This document shows positions 10,105-18,443 of a stretch of DNA of 64,000 nucleotides, piece by piece; position 1 is the stretch's first letter, and every line of letters starts with the position of its first letter. The position numbers were made by a program, and so were the translations under genes. The notes under the pieces were generated by a model, which was given only the letters and a program-made list of their open reading frames with translations, made no database searches and was not told where the DNA came from. Origin of the DNA: Luteococcus sp038433155 (GTDB lineage: Bacteria > Actinomycetota > Actinomycetes > Propionibacteriales > Propionibacteriaceae); NCBI RefSeq assembly GCF_038433155.1, contig NZ_JBCDMW010000014.1, positions 16,866 through 80,865 of the forward strand, read 5' to 3'.

Positions 10105-10476
10105 TCAGTCCTGGCTGCGGCGCTCGTGGGTGCGGTCCGGGCCGTCGGTGTGCGACGGGAATCCGGGAAGCCGAGGGTCCAGATCCGAGCGCGGTTGACT
10201 GGCGCCATCGGCGCGGGCCTGCTCGGCCAGCAGCACCGCGGAGATCAACATGATCACGAAGCCCAGGACGCTGACCACGGGATGCACCTGCATCCCACCA
10301 ACCAGGCCACCCAGCCCGACGAAGAAACCGGCCACCAGCACGCCGGTGCGGCGCGGCGGCATGATCCGGGGCCCGGGGGCCTCTCCGCGCAGGGTGCGGG
10401 CCAGCGACGGGTCGTCGGCCGCCAACGAGGCCTCCAGTTGGTCAAGCAAGCGCTGTTCCTGCTCCGAAAGAGCCAT
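10105..10476 (-). CDS. DUF3040 domain-containing membrane protein
   Basis: 123 aa. It starts with the DUF3040 hallmark LSEQEQRLLDQLEASLAADDP, then two closely spaced membrane helices (about residues 44-62 and 66-85) and a charged tail. The ATG is preceded by AGGAGG. It lies convergent to the moxR operon and downstream of dinB with its own promoter box. Function is unknown for the family, which is widespread in Actinobacteria near the dcw cluster and dinB. Confidence 0.9.
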   Translation of the reverse strand: MALSEQEQRLLDQLEASLAADDPSLARTLRGEAPGPRIMPPRRTGVLVAGFFVGLGGLVGGMQVHPVVSVLGFVIMLISAVLLAEQARADGASQPRSDLDPRLPGFPSHTDGPDRTHERRSQD

Positions 10477-10539
10477 CGCCGCCTCCTGGGGTCCACAAAC
10501 CTTGGTGTGACCCGGCCGGTCCTCCAGCTGGGTGAGTCA

Positions 10540-10545
10540 AGTCTA
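10540..10545 (-). promoter_or_regulatory. -10 element for the DUF3040 gene
   Basis: Minus-strand TAGACT (TANNNT class), about 65 nt upstream of the DUF3040 ATG, in the gap after dinB. No clear -35 box. Confidence 0.4.
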
Positions 10546-10586
10546 GGTCCGCTTCCGTCCCGGCGAAAGGGCGTGTGCTGGCCTCA

Positions 10587-11780
10587 TCAGCGACGGGTCA
10601 GCGTCGCCCGCTGCACCGCCGCCGGACCGAACCGGCTCACCACCTCGTCGGCCACCCGCTCCACCTCCCGCATCCCCTTGTCCGGGGCGTCCAGCGGGAG
10701 CTGTTGGAAGGCCTGGTCCGCCTCCACCAGACCCTCCACCCGCACCCCGACCCGTCGGATCCGGGCCCGCTGCAGGTTCCACCGGGTGAAGGTGCGCCAG
10801 GCACCGTCGAAGACCTCGTCGGTGACATCGGTCAGGCCACTCAGCGTGGTGGAACGGCTCATGGTGCTGAAGTCCGCAAAGCGCAGCTCGACGGTGACCA
10901 CCCGCCCCAGCATCCGGGCCCGGCGCATCCGGGAGGCCACCCGGGCGCTCAACCGCAGCAGCTCGGTGCGCACCACCCGGGGATCATCGGTGTCCCGGGG
11001 GAAGGTCTCCTGTGCCCCGATCGAGCGTTCGGTCTGCTCCGGCACCACCCGGCGCGTATCCCGTCCCCAGGCCAGGTCATGCAGCATCCCGCCCTGGTTG
11101 GCGCCGAAGGCCCGCTGCAGCGTCGCCCGCGGGGTGTGCGCCAGGTCCGCGACACGCATCAGCCCCAGCTTGTGCAGCCGGCCGGCCGTCGCCGGCCCCA
11201 CCCCCCACATCGCCTCCACCGGCAGCGGATGCAGGAAGTCCAGCACCTCCTGCGGGCGCACCAGCACCAGCCCGTCGGGCTTGGCCTGCTTGCTGGCCAG
11301 CTTGGCGACGAACTTGCTGGGGCCGATCCCCACCGAACACGGAATCTGCTGCTCGTCGGCCACCTGGGCGCGCAGCCGCTCCCCGATCATCACCGGATCC
11401 CCCAGCCGCCGCAACGAGCCGGTGATGTCCAGGAAGGCCTCGTCGATGCTGGCCGCCTCCACCTGCGCCGTGATGGTCTCGAAGATCGCGAAGACCCCGT
11501 GCGAGACCAACTGGTAGGTGTCGAAGTCCGGCGGCACGGCCACCGCCTGCGGACACAACCGCCGGGCCCGGACCGAACTCATCCCACCCTCGATCCCGTA
11601 GCGGCGGGCCTCGTAGTTGGCGCTCAACACCACCCCGCGCTGCGCCCCGCCGACGAACATCGGCCGGTGCCGCAGCTCGGGACTGCGGGCCATCTCCACC
11701 GAGGCATAGAAGGCGTCCATGTCCACGTGCAGTATCACCCGAGGGGGGAAGACCCCCCTCGAACCCCCCGCGCCGCTCAT
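10587..11780 (-). CDS. dinB: Y-family DNA polymerase IV (DinB)
   Basis: Translesion DNA polymerase, 397 aa from the ATG at 11780, which overlaps the dnaE2 stop (ATGA). Metal-binding motifs are intact: VDMDAFYASVE near residues 18-28 and SIDEAFLDI near 111-119, so it should be catalytically active, unlike the ImuB proteins that usually accompany DnaE2. Little-finger region follows (EQTERSIGAQETF onward). It is the last gene of the DUF6504-dnaE2-dinB operon and so should be damage-inducible. The frame remains open to 11810, but coupling supports the shorter start. Confidence 0.93.
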   Translation of the reverse strand: MSGAGGSRGVFPPRVILHVDMDAFYASVEMARSPELRHRPMFVGGAQRGVVLSANYEARRYGIEGGMSSVRARRLCPQAVAVPPDFDTYQLVSHGVFAIFETITAQVEAASIDEAFLDITGSLRRLGDPVMIGERLRAQVADEQQIPCSVGIGPSKFVAKLASKQAKPDGLVLVRPQEVLDFLHPLPVEAMWGVGPATAGRLHKLGLMRVADLAHTPRATLQRAFGANQGGMLHDLAWGRDTRRVVPEQTERSIGAQETFPRDTDDPRVVRTELLRLSARVASRMRRARMLGRVVTVELRFADFSTMSRSTTLSGLTDVTDEVFDGAWRTFTRWNLQRARIRRVGVRVEGLVEADQAFQQLPLDAPDKGMREVERVADEVVSRFGPAAVQRATLTRR

Positions 11781-14700
11781 CGTCCGGAGCTTCCGGGCGA
11801 GGAGTGCCACAGCTTGCGCGGCGGCTGGGATGCCGGGGCGCCGGCCGGTTTCACGTCGGCATAGGGCGACTGCTTGAAGCCACTGGCGTGCACCAGCACC
11901 CGACGCTGACCCATCCCACCGGCGCGGGTCTCGTGCTCCGGGGACCCCCCGACAGGCTCGGGGGCCGTGGAAGTGGCGACGGGTGGGGCGGTGCGCCAGT
12001 CGGTGTAGGCCTCGACATCCGAGACCCGCTCCCCCACCAGGCCGGCCCCCTCGGGAACGCGCTCGATGATCTCCAGCACCGCGGCCAGCGCCTGTCGGCG
12101 GGAGGCACCGGCATCCAGCTTCTCCCGCCAGACCTGGTGCAGCTCGGTCAGGTCCCAGGCGCCGGTGGCGCGCAGCGAGACCCCGCGCGGGCCGGTGCGG
12201 CGCAGTTCACCCCGCACCACCAGCAGCCAGGAGTTGAAGACCGTGCTGGCATAGGGGCCCTGCGCATCCTCGAAGAAGGTGCAGTCCACCGGGCCGGTGG
12301 CATCGTCCAGGGTGAGGAAGACCACCCGTCGGCCCGAGCGCACCGGCGGGGTCTGGGTGGCCACCTTCACCCCGGCCACCAGCAGGTCCGCCTGCTGCCG
12401 CCGCGTCAACAGCTCCGTCGACGCGGTGATGGCCAGCTCGGCCAGCAGGCCCCGGTAGCCCGCCACCACATGCCGGCTGGCGTCCAGGCCCAGGATCTCC
12501 AGCTCGGCGGCCAACCGCTCGTCGTGGTCCATCTCCGGCAGTCCGGTGGCCACGACGTCGCGGGGCGGGAACCAGATCCGGGGCGGGACACCGCACGGGG
12601 CCTCGACAGGCTCGGCCACCGTGGCCGGGTCTGGCTCTGGGGCCGGTTCGGTGAAGTCCAGGGCCAGCTGCACCCCGGCCATCCGCTCGGCGGCCCGGCC
12701 GGGCACCATCTCCGCCCTGGCCTGGCGGCGGGCCAGGTCCCGCGGGTCATCCCCGACGGCGGCCGTGGGCAGGCTGGCACGACGCAGCCCCCGGGCCCGG
12801 CTGGCGGCCCGGACATCGGCCCGCTGCTGCCGGACCAGGTCGGCCAGTGCCAGCAGCAGGTCCCGTCGGGTGAGCCGGCCGTGCCGCAGCACCGCCGAGG
12901 GCCGGCCCACCCCGTAGAGCTCGTCGAAGGCCCCGGCCAGCACCAGGTTCTCCGCCAGCGGAGCCGACGGCTGCACCCGGGCCCAGAAATCGCTCAGGCT
13001 GGAATAGGGCTGGCCGGCCACGATCCGGGCGACGTCGACCTCGCTGATCCCCTTCACGTCGGCCAGGCTGAGCCGGATTGCCCAGGCCGAACCGTCGGGC
13101 AGGCCGGCGGCGGGCCCCTCGACAGGCTCGGGGATCGGGGTGGTGGGCTCGGGGATCGTGGGGACGGGCTCCACCCGGTAACTCCCAGTGCTGTGGTTCA
13201 CGTCGACGCCCAGGATGGTGATCTTGCACCGTCGGGCTTCCTCCAGGATCAACCGCTTGGGGTACATCCCCGGGTCATGGGTGAGCACCCCGGCCAGGAA
13301 GTGCGCCGGGTGGTACCACTTCAGCCAGGCCGACTGGTAGGTGGGCAGCGCGAAGGCCGCGGCGTGCGCCTTGCAGAAACCGAAGCTGGCAAAGGCTTCC
13401 AGCACCTGCCAGACCCGCTCCACCAGCTCGACGGAGTAGCCGCGTTGCCGGGCCAGCGGGACAAACCAGTCCTTCACGTCCAACTGGCCGGCCGGGCTGC
13501 CCAGGGCCCGTCGGGCCTCGTCCCCCTGGGCCAGACTGCACCCGGTCATGACCGAGATGATCTTGATGATCTGCTCATGGAAGACCACCACCCCGCCGGT
13601 CTCGGCCAGCACCGGTGCAAGATCAGGATGCAGGTACTTCGGCGGCGTCCAGCCCTGCCGGGCATTGAGGAAGGGGACCACCATGTCCGACTTCACCGGC
13701 CCGGGCCGGAACAGCGAGATGTCGATGATCACGTCGTTGAAGGTGCTGGGGCCGAACTTGCCCACCAGCTCCCGCTGCCCGGGGGACTCGATCTGGAAGC
13801 AGCCCAGGGTCTGGGCGTGCCCGATCATCCGGTAGACCGACGGGTCGTCGAAGGGCGCCAGGGAATCGACGTCGGGCACGCTGCCGGTGGTGCGCTCCAA
13901 CTCGCCCAGGGCGTGCGCCATGGCGGACTGCATCCGGATCCCCAGCACGTCCAGCTTGAGCAGGCCCAGGTCCTCCACGTCGTCCTTGTCGAACTGGCTC
14001 ATCGGGAAACCGCCGTGGCTGGCCTCCAGCGGGGTGCGCTGGGCCAGGGTGGTGTCGCTCAGGATCACCCCGCAGGGGTGCAGCGCGACGTGCCGGGGCA
14101 GCCCGTCCAGGGATTCCACCAGCCGGAAGAGCACCTCCAGCCGGGGTTCGGCCAGCCCGGCGGCGCGCAGTTCGGGCAGGTCCCGCAGCGCCTTGCGGGC
14201 ATCCCGGGCGCGGATGTGCGGGAAGGCCTTGGCAATCGCGTCGGCCTCGGCGGGCGGCAGGCTGAGCGCCGCGGCCACATCCCGCACCGCGTGCCGCACC
14301 CGGTAGGTCTCCACCATGGCGACGCAGGCCACCCGCTGCCCGCCGAAGTGGGCCAGCACCCGCTCGTAGATCTCGGTGCGCCGGGCCGATTCCACGTCCA
14401 GGTCGATGTCGGGCAGGGCCTGGCGCAGCGGGGAGAGGAAGCGTTCCATCACCAGCCCGTAGGCCAGCGGGTCGACGCCGGAGATCCCCAACAGGTAGTT
14501 GACCAGGCTGCCCGCGCCGGAACCGCGGGCGGCGCACCGGATCCCCAGCTCCCGGACCATGCCCACCACCTGGGCGACGGTGAGGAAGTAGGCGGCATAG
14601 CCCAGCTGGCCGATCACGGCGAGCTCCTCGTGCAGCCGGGCGCGCACCGCGTCGGTCAGCCGGCCATAGCGCTCGGCGACGCCGGCCTCACACCGGGCCC

Positions 14701-15691
14701 GCAGCTCCGCCATCGCCTCGTCGCCGCTGGTGCCCAGGGTCTCGAACTCGGGCAGGTGCAGCTCCCCCAGCCCGATGTCGGCCCGCGGGTCCAGCCGGCA
14801 GCGCAGCGCCGTCAGTCGGGTGTCGGCCAGCAGCTGCTCCGCACCGCGCTCGCCCCGGCCGGCCAACCGGGCCACTTCCTCGGCCAGCCGCAACATCTGC
14901 TTGCCGGGTTTGAGGTGGGCCTCGGCATTGCGCCGGTCCACATTGCGCGCATCCAGCGGCACCCGCCGGCGGGCTGCGTCCAGCACGTCGATGGTGGCGG
15001 CCTGGCCACGTTCGGCCATCCGCACCTGGTTGGTCAGCACCGCGGTCAACCGGTGCTCATCGGCCAGGGCCAGCATCCGGCCGGCCTGCCGGGCGCTGGT
15101 CACCCCGTCGCCGCCCACCTGGTGGTGGGTGACCGCCACCTGCAGCTGCTCCGGCCCCACCAGGTCCAGCCAGCGGCGCAGCTCGTCGCGGGCCAGGTCC
15201 GCCCGGCCGGCGGCCACGTGCAGCCCGAACTGGCTGTCCGCGCCCAGGCTGACCAGCAGGTCCCCGCCGTCGGCATGCCGGGCGAAGAGCTCCGGGCTGG
15301 CTACCGGCCGGCCGCGCTCCCCGGCCAGGTGGGTGTCGGTGACCAGCCGGCACAGGCTGGCCCAGCCCGTCCGGGAGGTGGCGGTGGCCACCACCCGGGG
15401 CAGCCGGGGGTCGCGCAGCTGGCCGCCCCGGGCCGCGGTGCGTCGGTGACTGGACGCAGGCCGTCGGCCGTCGGTGAAGGGCACCGCCAGGTCCACCCCC
15501 ACGATGGGGGCAAGCCCGGTGCGCAGGCAGGCCTTGGCAAAGCGGACCGCGCCGTAGAGCCCGTCGCGGTCGGTCAGGGCCAAGCTGTCCATGTCCTGCG
15601 CGGCAGCGGCCGCCACCAGCTCCCCGGGGTGGCTGGCGCCGTACCGCAGGGAGTAGCCGGAGGCCACCCGGAGGTGGACGAAGGGATCCAT
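11777..15691 (-). CDS. dnaE2: Error-prone DNA polymerase III alpha subunit (DnaE2/ImuC)
   Basis: C-family polymerase for damage tolerance, 1304 aa, longer than most DnaE2 proteins (about 1050-1100). An N-terminal PHP domain (FVHLRVASGYSLRYGASHP) is followed by the polymerase core with the catalytic LPDIDLDVE near residue 427 and a C-terminal OB-fold (VKVATQTP...VVFLTLDDATGPVDCTFF). The extra length includes insertions made by a short dispersed repeat read as Pro-Glu-Pro-Val-Glu-Gly at about 13115, 12600 and 11945. It follows a DUF6504 gene by 9 bp and is coupled to dinB. SOS/PafBC control is predicted from the upstream sites. Confidence 0.95.
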   Translation of the reverse strand: MDPFVHLRVASGYSLRYGASHPGELVAAAAAQDMDSLALTDRDGLYGAVRFAKACLRTGLAPIVGVDLAVPFTDGRRPASSHRRTAARGGQLRDPRLPRVVATATSRTGWASLCRLVTDTHLAGERGRPVASPELFARHADGGDLLVSLGADSQFGLHVAAGRADLARDELRRWLDLVGPEQLQVAVTHHQVGGDGVTSARQAGRMLALADEHRLTAVLTNQVRMAERGQAATIDVLDAARRRVPLDARNVDRRNAEAHLKPGKQMLRLAEEVARLAGRGERGAEQLLADTRLTALRCRLDPRADIGLGELHLPEFETLGTSGDEAMAELRARCEAGVAERYGRLTDAVRARLHEELAVIGQLGYAAYFLTVAQVVGMVRELGIRCAARGSGAGSLVNYLLGISGVDPLAYGLVMERFLSPLRQALPDIDLDVESARRTEIYERVLAHFGGQRVACVAMVETYRVRHAVRDVAAALSLPPAEADAIAKAFPHIRARDARKALRDLPELRAAGLAEPRLEVLFRLVESLDGLPRHVALHPCGVILSDTTLAQRTPLEASHGGFPMSQFDKDDVEDLGLLKLDVLGIRMQSAMAHALGELERTTGSVPDVDSLAPFDDPSVYRMIGHAQTLGCFQIESPGQRELVGKFGPSTFNDVIIDISLFRPGPVKSDMVVPFLNARQGWTPPKYLHPDLAPVLAETGGVVVFHEQIIKIISVMTGCSLAQGDEARRALGSPAGQLDVKDWFVPLARQRGYSVELVERVWQVLEAFASFGFCKAHAAAFALPTYQSAWLKWYHPAHFLAGVLTHDPGMYPKRLILEEARRCKITILGVDVNHSTGSYRVEPVPTIPEPTTPIPEPVEGPAAGLPDGSAWAIRLSLADVKGISEVDVARIVAGQPYSSLSDFWARVQPSAPLAENLVLAGAFDELYGVGRPSAVLRHGRLTRRDLLLALADLVRQQRADVRAASRARGLRRASLPTAAVGDDPRDLARRQARAEMVPGRAAERMAGVQLALDFTEPAPEPDPATVAEPVEAPCGVPPRIWFPPRDVVATGLPEMDHDERLAAELEILGLDASRHVVAGYRGLLAELAITASTELLTRRQQADLLVAGVKVATQTPPVRSGRRVVFLTLDDATGPVDCTFFEDAQGPYASTVFNSWLLVVRGELRRTGPRGVSLRATGAWDLTELHQVWREKLDAGASRRQALAAVLEIIERVPEGAGLVGERVSDVEAYTDWRTAPPVATSTAPEPVGGSPEHETRAGGMGQRRVLVHASGFKQSPYADVKPAGAPASQPPRKLWHSSPGSSGR
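11945..11966 (+). repeat. Dispersed GC-rich repeat inside dnaE2, copy 1
   Basis: Core GACAGGCTCGGGG with flanking C-run, in the 3' part of dnaE2 where it encodes EPVGGSP on the minus strand. Same core as the copies at 12597, 13115 and 29990. Confidence 0.6.
12597..12615 (+). repeat. Dispersed GC-rich repeat inside dnaE2, copy 2
   Basis: CCTCGACAGGCTCGG core; on the minus strand it encodes EPVEAP in a low-complexity linker of DnaE2. Confidence 0.6.
13115..13173 (+). repeat. Dispersed GC-rich repeat inside dnaE2, copy 3 (partly duplicated)
   Basis: CCCCTCGACAGGCTCGGGG followed by ATCGGGG and a second partial unit GGGCTCGGGGATCGTGG. Encodes a Pro-Glu-Pro-rich stretch (TIPEPTTPIPEPVEGP) on the minus strand. 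Closely matches the pair at 29990-30039. Confidence 0.65.
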
Positions 15692-15700
15692 GCCGGCTCC

Positions 15701-15994
15701 TCAGTCCACGACGGTGCGCAGCCGCCAACTGCCGTCGGCCAGGGCATGCGCCAGCTCGTAGACGCCGCGGCTGCCGGCCCGGCCATTGGCCGCCTCCACC
15801 CGCCAGACCTCGCGCTCCCGCAGCAGGTCATCGCTGCCGGCTTCGGCGTGTTCCCACCAACTGCCGGACTCGATCCAGCGCTGCTGGACTTCCAGCACCC
15901 GCCACAGCCGGTTGCGCCACAGGAACTGGCCCGGACCCTCGTCGCCCCCGACGGGTCCCAGCCGCACCTCGATGGGGTCATCACATCTGCGCAT
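15701..15994 (-). CDS. DUF6504 family protein, first gene of the dnaE2 operon
   Basis: 97 aa small basic/aromatic protein: MRRCDDPIEVRLGPVGGD, then FLWRNRLWRVLEVQQRWIESGSWW, matching the DUF6504 family that accompanies dnaE2/imuB in Actinobacteria. The frame is open from 16024, but that ATG lies inside the LexA box; the ATG at 15994 has GGGAGG seven bases upstream and leaves a proper leader. Nine bases separate it from dnaE2. No function is established; the context implies a role with the translesion machinery. Confidence 0.85.
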   Translation of the reverse strand: MRRCDDPIEVRLGPVGGDEGPGQFLWRNRLWRVLEVQQRWIESGSWWEHAEAGSDDLLREREVWRVEAANGRAGSRGVYELAHALADGSWRLRTVVD

Positions 15995-16016
15995 GGCGCC
16001 TCCCACGACGGTTGAT

Positions 16017-16032
16017 TCGAACATGATTTCGA
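16017..16032 (-). promoter_or_regulatory. LexA box (SOS operator) of the dnaE2 operon
   Basis: TCGAACATGATTTCGA: half sites TCGAAC and TTTCGA with four bases between, one mismatch from the actinobacterial consensus TCGAAC-N4-GTTCGA. It lies just downstream of the predicted -10 (16042-16047), so LexA would cover the transcription start. Confidence 0.8.
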
Positions 16033-16041
16033 GCAGAAACC

Positions 16042-16064
16042 ACTATAGGCGCCGCCACTGACAA
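16042..16064 (-). promoter_or_regulatory. PafBC-type (RecA-independent) DNA-damage promoter
   Basis: Minus strand TTGTCAGTG (16064-16056), N8, TATAGT (16047-16042). This is a perfect fit to the mycobacterial RecA-independent damage promoter TTGTCRGTG-N8-TANNNT bound by PafBC. It drives DUF6504-dnaE2-dinB. Confidence 0.85.
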
Positions 16065-16088
16065 GAAATCAACCCCGCACGGAAGTAG

Positions 16089-16117
16089 CTGACATGTAAA
16101 GCACCCCGGGGTATGAC
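16089..16117 (+). promoter_or_regulatory. Promoter for the XRE-like gene
   Basis: CTGACA (16089-16094), a 17-bp spacer, TATGAC (16112-16117). Predicted start only about 9 nt before the ATG at 16133, so the leader is very short. Confidence 0.5.
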
Positions 16118-16132
16118 AGCATTGGCATCACC

Positions 16133-17023
16133 ATGACCGAGCCCCCGCCGATTGGCCGACGAGACCCCTCCTCCTCGTCGAACCCCTTCGCCGACCGTTT
16201 GAGTGCAGCGATCGCGCAGCGGGGCCTTTCCCTGCACCGGATCCAGAGCAAGCTGGCCGCCCAGGACCTCAAGGTCTCCACCGCGACGCTCAGCTACTGG
16301 GCCACCGGCCGTTCCCGCCCGGCCCGCGCCCGCTCACAGAATGTGATCAGCGCGCTGGAGGTGATCCTTGGTCTGCCCCCCGGGGACCTGCTGGGCGCCA
16401 TGAGCGGGGACTCCGGCTGGAAGAGCATCAGCGAACTGCTGCCCCAGGCCGAATACCTGCCCGCGGACCTGGAGGAGATCACCCGAACCCAGGCCAAGAA
16501 CTGGCGACGGGTGATGGTGCACGACGTCTCCTACATCGGCGCCGACCACATCGAGACCCACACCATCACCACCCAGGTCTCCCGGGCCGAGGCGGACCAG
16601 GTGGACGGCTGGACCTCGGTGGTCCAGGCCGAGCCCGGCCAGAAGGCCACCATCCAGCCGCTGTCGGGGATGACGATGCAGAACTTCCGCACCCCGGAGG
16701 ACCGGCTGACCCTGGCCGAGGTCAAGCTCCCCCGCCCGCTGCGGCGTGGCGAGTCCGTCCTCACCAGTCAGCGCAGCGACTACGGCCCCGGCGGCCAGCC
16801 CACCACCCGAGTGGGCCGGGCCGTGCCGGCGGTCACCGACCTGCTGGTGCTGGAGGTGCACTTCGCCGGGGCCCCGCCGCGGCGGATCGAACGCAGCTTC
16901 ACCGACCCGGCCACCGGCGAGGTGACCCTGATCGCCCGCTCCCTGTTCATCGCGGAGGACCAGGCCCACTGCGTGATCACCAATGCCGCCGTCGGCACCC
17001 ACCTGCTGGTGCTGGAGTGGTGA
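16133..17023 (+). CDS. HTH (XRE-like) protein with unknown C-terminal domain
   Basis: 296 aa. Residues about 19-85 form a lambda-repressor-like HTH (FADRLSAAIAQRGLSLHRIQSKL...VSTATLSYWATGRSRPAR). The remaining 200 residues are a mostly beta-rich domain I do not recognise, with no membrane segment or metal motif. The gene is divergent from the damage-inducible dnaE2 operon and followed 33 bp later by a leaderless gene. The SOS operator is on the other side of its promoter, so possible cross-regulation is speculation only. Confidence 0.8.
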   Translation: MTEPPPIGRRDPSSSSNPFADRLSAAIAQRGLSLHRIQSKLAAQDLKVSTATLSYWATGRSRPARARSQNVISALEVILGLPPGDLLGAMSGDSGWKSISELLPQAEYLPADLEEITRTQAKNWRRVMVHDVSYIGADHIETHTITTQVSRAEADQVDGWTSVVQAEPGQKATIQPLSGMTMQNFRTPEDRLTLAEVKLPRPLRRGESVLTSQRSDYGPGGQPTTRVGRAVPAVTDLLVLEVHFAGAPPRRIERSFTDPATGEVTLIARSLFIAEDQAHCVITNAAVGTHLLVLEW

Positions 17024-17043
17024 GCCTGCCTCCGCGCACGAAC

Positions 17044-17049
17044 TAGGCT
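17044..17049 (+). promoter_or_regulatory. -10 box of a leaderless mRNA (gene at 17057)
   Basis: TAGGCT, seven bases before the ATG at 17057; no Shine-Dalgarno sequence. Confidence 0.6.
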
Positions 17050-17056
17050 GGCCCGC

Positions 17057-18403
17057 ATGCACCTGGACCCCGCCACCATCCTGATCCGGGGCGCCACCCT
17101 GACCGGGATGGCCGCCGCCGCCCGGCTGGCGAAGGCCGGGCACCACGTCGTGCTGGACGCCGACGGCCTGCCCGACGGTGGGCACTGGGCCAGCCTTCCC
17201 CACCTGGGGGTGGAGGCCGACGAGCTGCCACAACATGTGCGCCTGCCCGCCACCTGGCGGGACCTGTTCAAGAAGTCCGGCCGCGCCTTCGACGCGGAAC
17301 TGACCCGGCACGGCCTGCGGCTGGTGCCCGCCCCGGAGCAGGTGCACCGCTTCGCCGACGGCCGGCAGTTCGTGCTGCCCAGCGAGCGCGGCGCCCAGCA
17401 CCAGGCGGTCCGGGAGGCCTTCGGTGAGGGGACCGCCCAGCGCTGGACCGCCCTGCTGGACGAGTTGGACGAGCTGTGGCAGCAGCTGCGCCGGGTGGGG
17501 CTGGAAGAGCCCGCTGACGAGGAGAGCTTCACCCGGGCCACCCGGGATGCCCTGGCCGCGAAGACCACCCTGGACGAACTGGCCGAGCGCCCCGGAAACC
17601 CCCACCTGGCCCGGATCATCCGCAGTCAGGGCCTGTTGGCCGGCGCCCTGCCGGGCCGCAATCCCGCCCTGTTGGCGGTGCGGCTGGCCATCCACCGTCG
17701 GTTCAGCCACTGGCAGTTGGTGGATGAAGCCGGCCACAGCCAGCGCGCCTCCCGGCTGGTGGACCTGCTGGCCGAACGGCTGGAGCTGCGCGGGGTGGAA
17801 CGGATCGGCGCCCCCGCACCCCTGCTGGGTTCCGGCCTCCCGGACCTCTCGGACATCACCCCCGCCCCGGCCACCGACGCCGACGTGCTGTTGGACACCA
17901 TCCCCCACCAGCCGGTGGGGCTCTTCGGCCGCACCATCGGCCGCCCGGCGATGGCCCCCACTGTGCGGCACGAACTCACCGAGGCCCTCGACGATGAACT
18001 GGCTCCGCTGGCCACCTGCCCCGAGGACCCCCGGATCACCCGCGGGATCGTGGAGGTGGTGGACCACGGCGCCGGCAATCCCGTCGTCAGTTGGCACCGC
18101 CCGCTGCCCGACGGCCGGGTGCTGGTCACCATCCACGACCACAACCACCCCCGGCCGGACCTGTCCTGGGGGCTGGCACCCACCAGCTTCAAGCACTGGC
18201 AGCAGCGCCCCAAGCTGAAGATCGACCAGCGGCGCTGGCAGGCCTCGTCGGCCAGCCATGCGGGGCCGGACCCGTGGGGCGAACTGTTGAGCGCAGCGCT
18301 GGCTGCCTACGAGATCCACGAGGAGCTCACCGGGGAGGACATTCGTCCCACCAACCGGACCCCTCCGCCGCCCCGACGGCAGGCTCGACCCGCGCGTCGG
18401 TAG
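17057..18403 (+). CDS. Putative NAD(P)/FAD-binding oxidoreductase-like protein
   Basis: 448 aa. The N-terminus has the shape of an FAD/NAD(P)-binding Rossmann fold (ATILIRGATLTGMAAAARLAKAGHHVVLDAD) of the amine-oxidase/phytoene-desaturase type, with an acidic residue ending strand two. However, the dinucleotide motif is degenerate: the central glycine of GxGxxG is replaced (GATLTG), and no clear second FAD motif is seen. A Pro/Arg-rich tail ends the protein. Substrate and activity are unknown. A leaderless start at 17057 is supported by TAGGCT seven bases upstream; the next gene is helD. Confidence 0.7.
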   Translation: MHLDPATILIRGATLTGMAAAARLAKAGHHVVLDADGLPDGGHWASLPHLGVEADELPQHVRLPATWRDLFKKSGRAFDAELTRHGLRLVPAPEQVHRFADGRQFVLPSERGAQHQAVREAFGEGTAQRWTALLDELDELWQQLRRVGLEEPADEESFTRATRDALAAKTTLDELAERPGNPHLARIIRSQGLLAGALPGRNPALLAVRLAIHRRFSHWQLVDEAGHSQRASRLVDLLAERLELRGVERIGAPAPLLGSGLPDLSDITPAPATDADVLLDTIPHQPVGLFGRTIGRPAMAPTVRHELTEALDDELAPLATCPEDPRITRGIVEVVDHGAGNPVVSWHRPLPDGRVLVTIHDHNHPRPDLSWGLAPTSFKHWQQRPKLKIDQRRWQASSASHAGPDPWGELLSAALAAYEIHEELTGEDIRPTNRTPPPPRRQARPARR

Positions 18404-18406
18404 CGT
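18401..18406 (+). promoter_or_regulatory. -10 box for helD
   Basis: TAGCGT (TANNNT class), at the end of the preceding ORF, about 40 nt upstream of the helD start. Confidence 0.4.
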
Positions 18407-18443
18407 AAAGTGGTCAGGCAAGTCTTCAGTGAGGAATAGCCCC

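Noticed and set aside
11804..16015. A 1403-codon open frame antisense to dnaE2
   Set aside because: It is a shadow of the high-GC dnaE2 frame; composition is Gly/Pro/Gln/Ala/His-rich with no domain, and dnaE2 on the other strand is clearly real.
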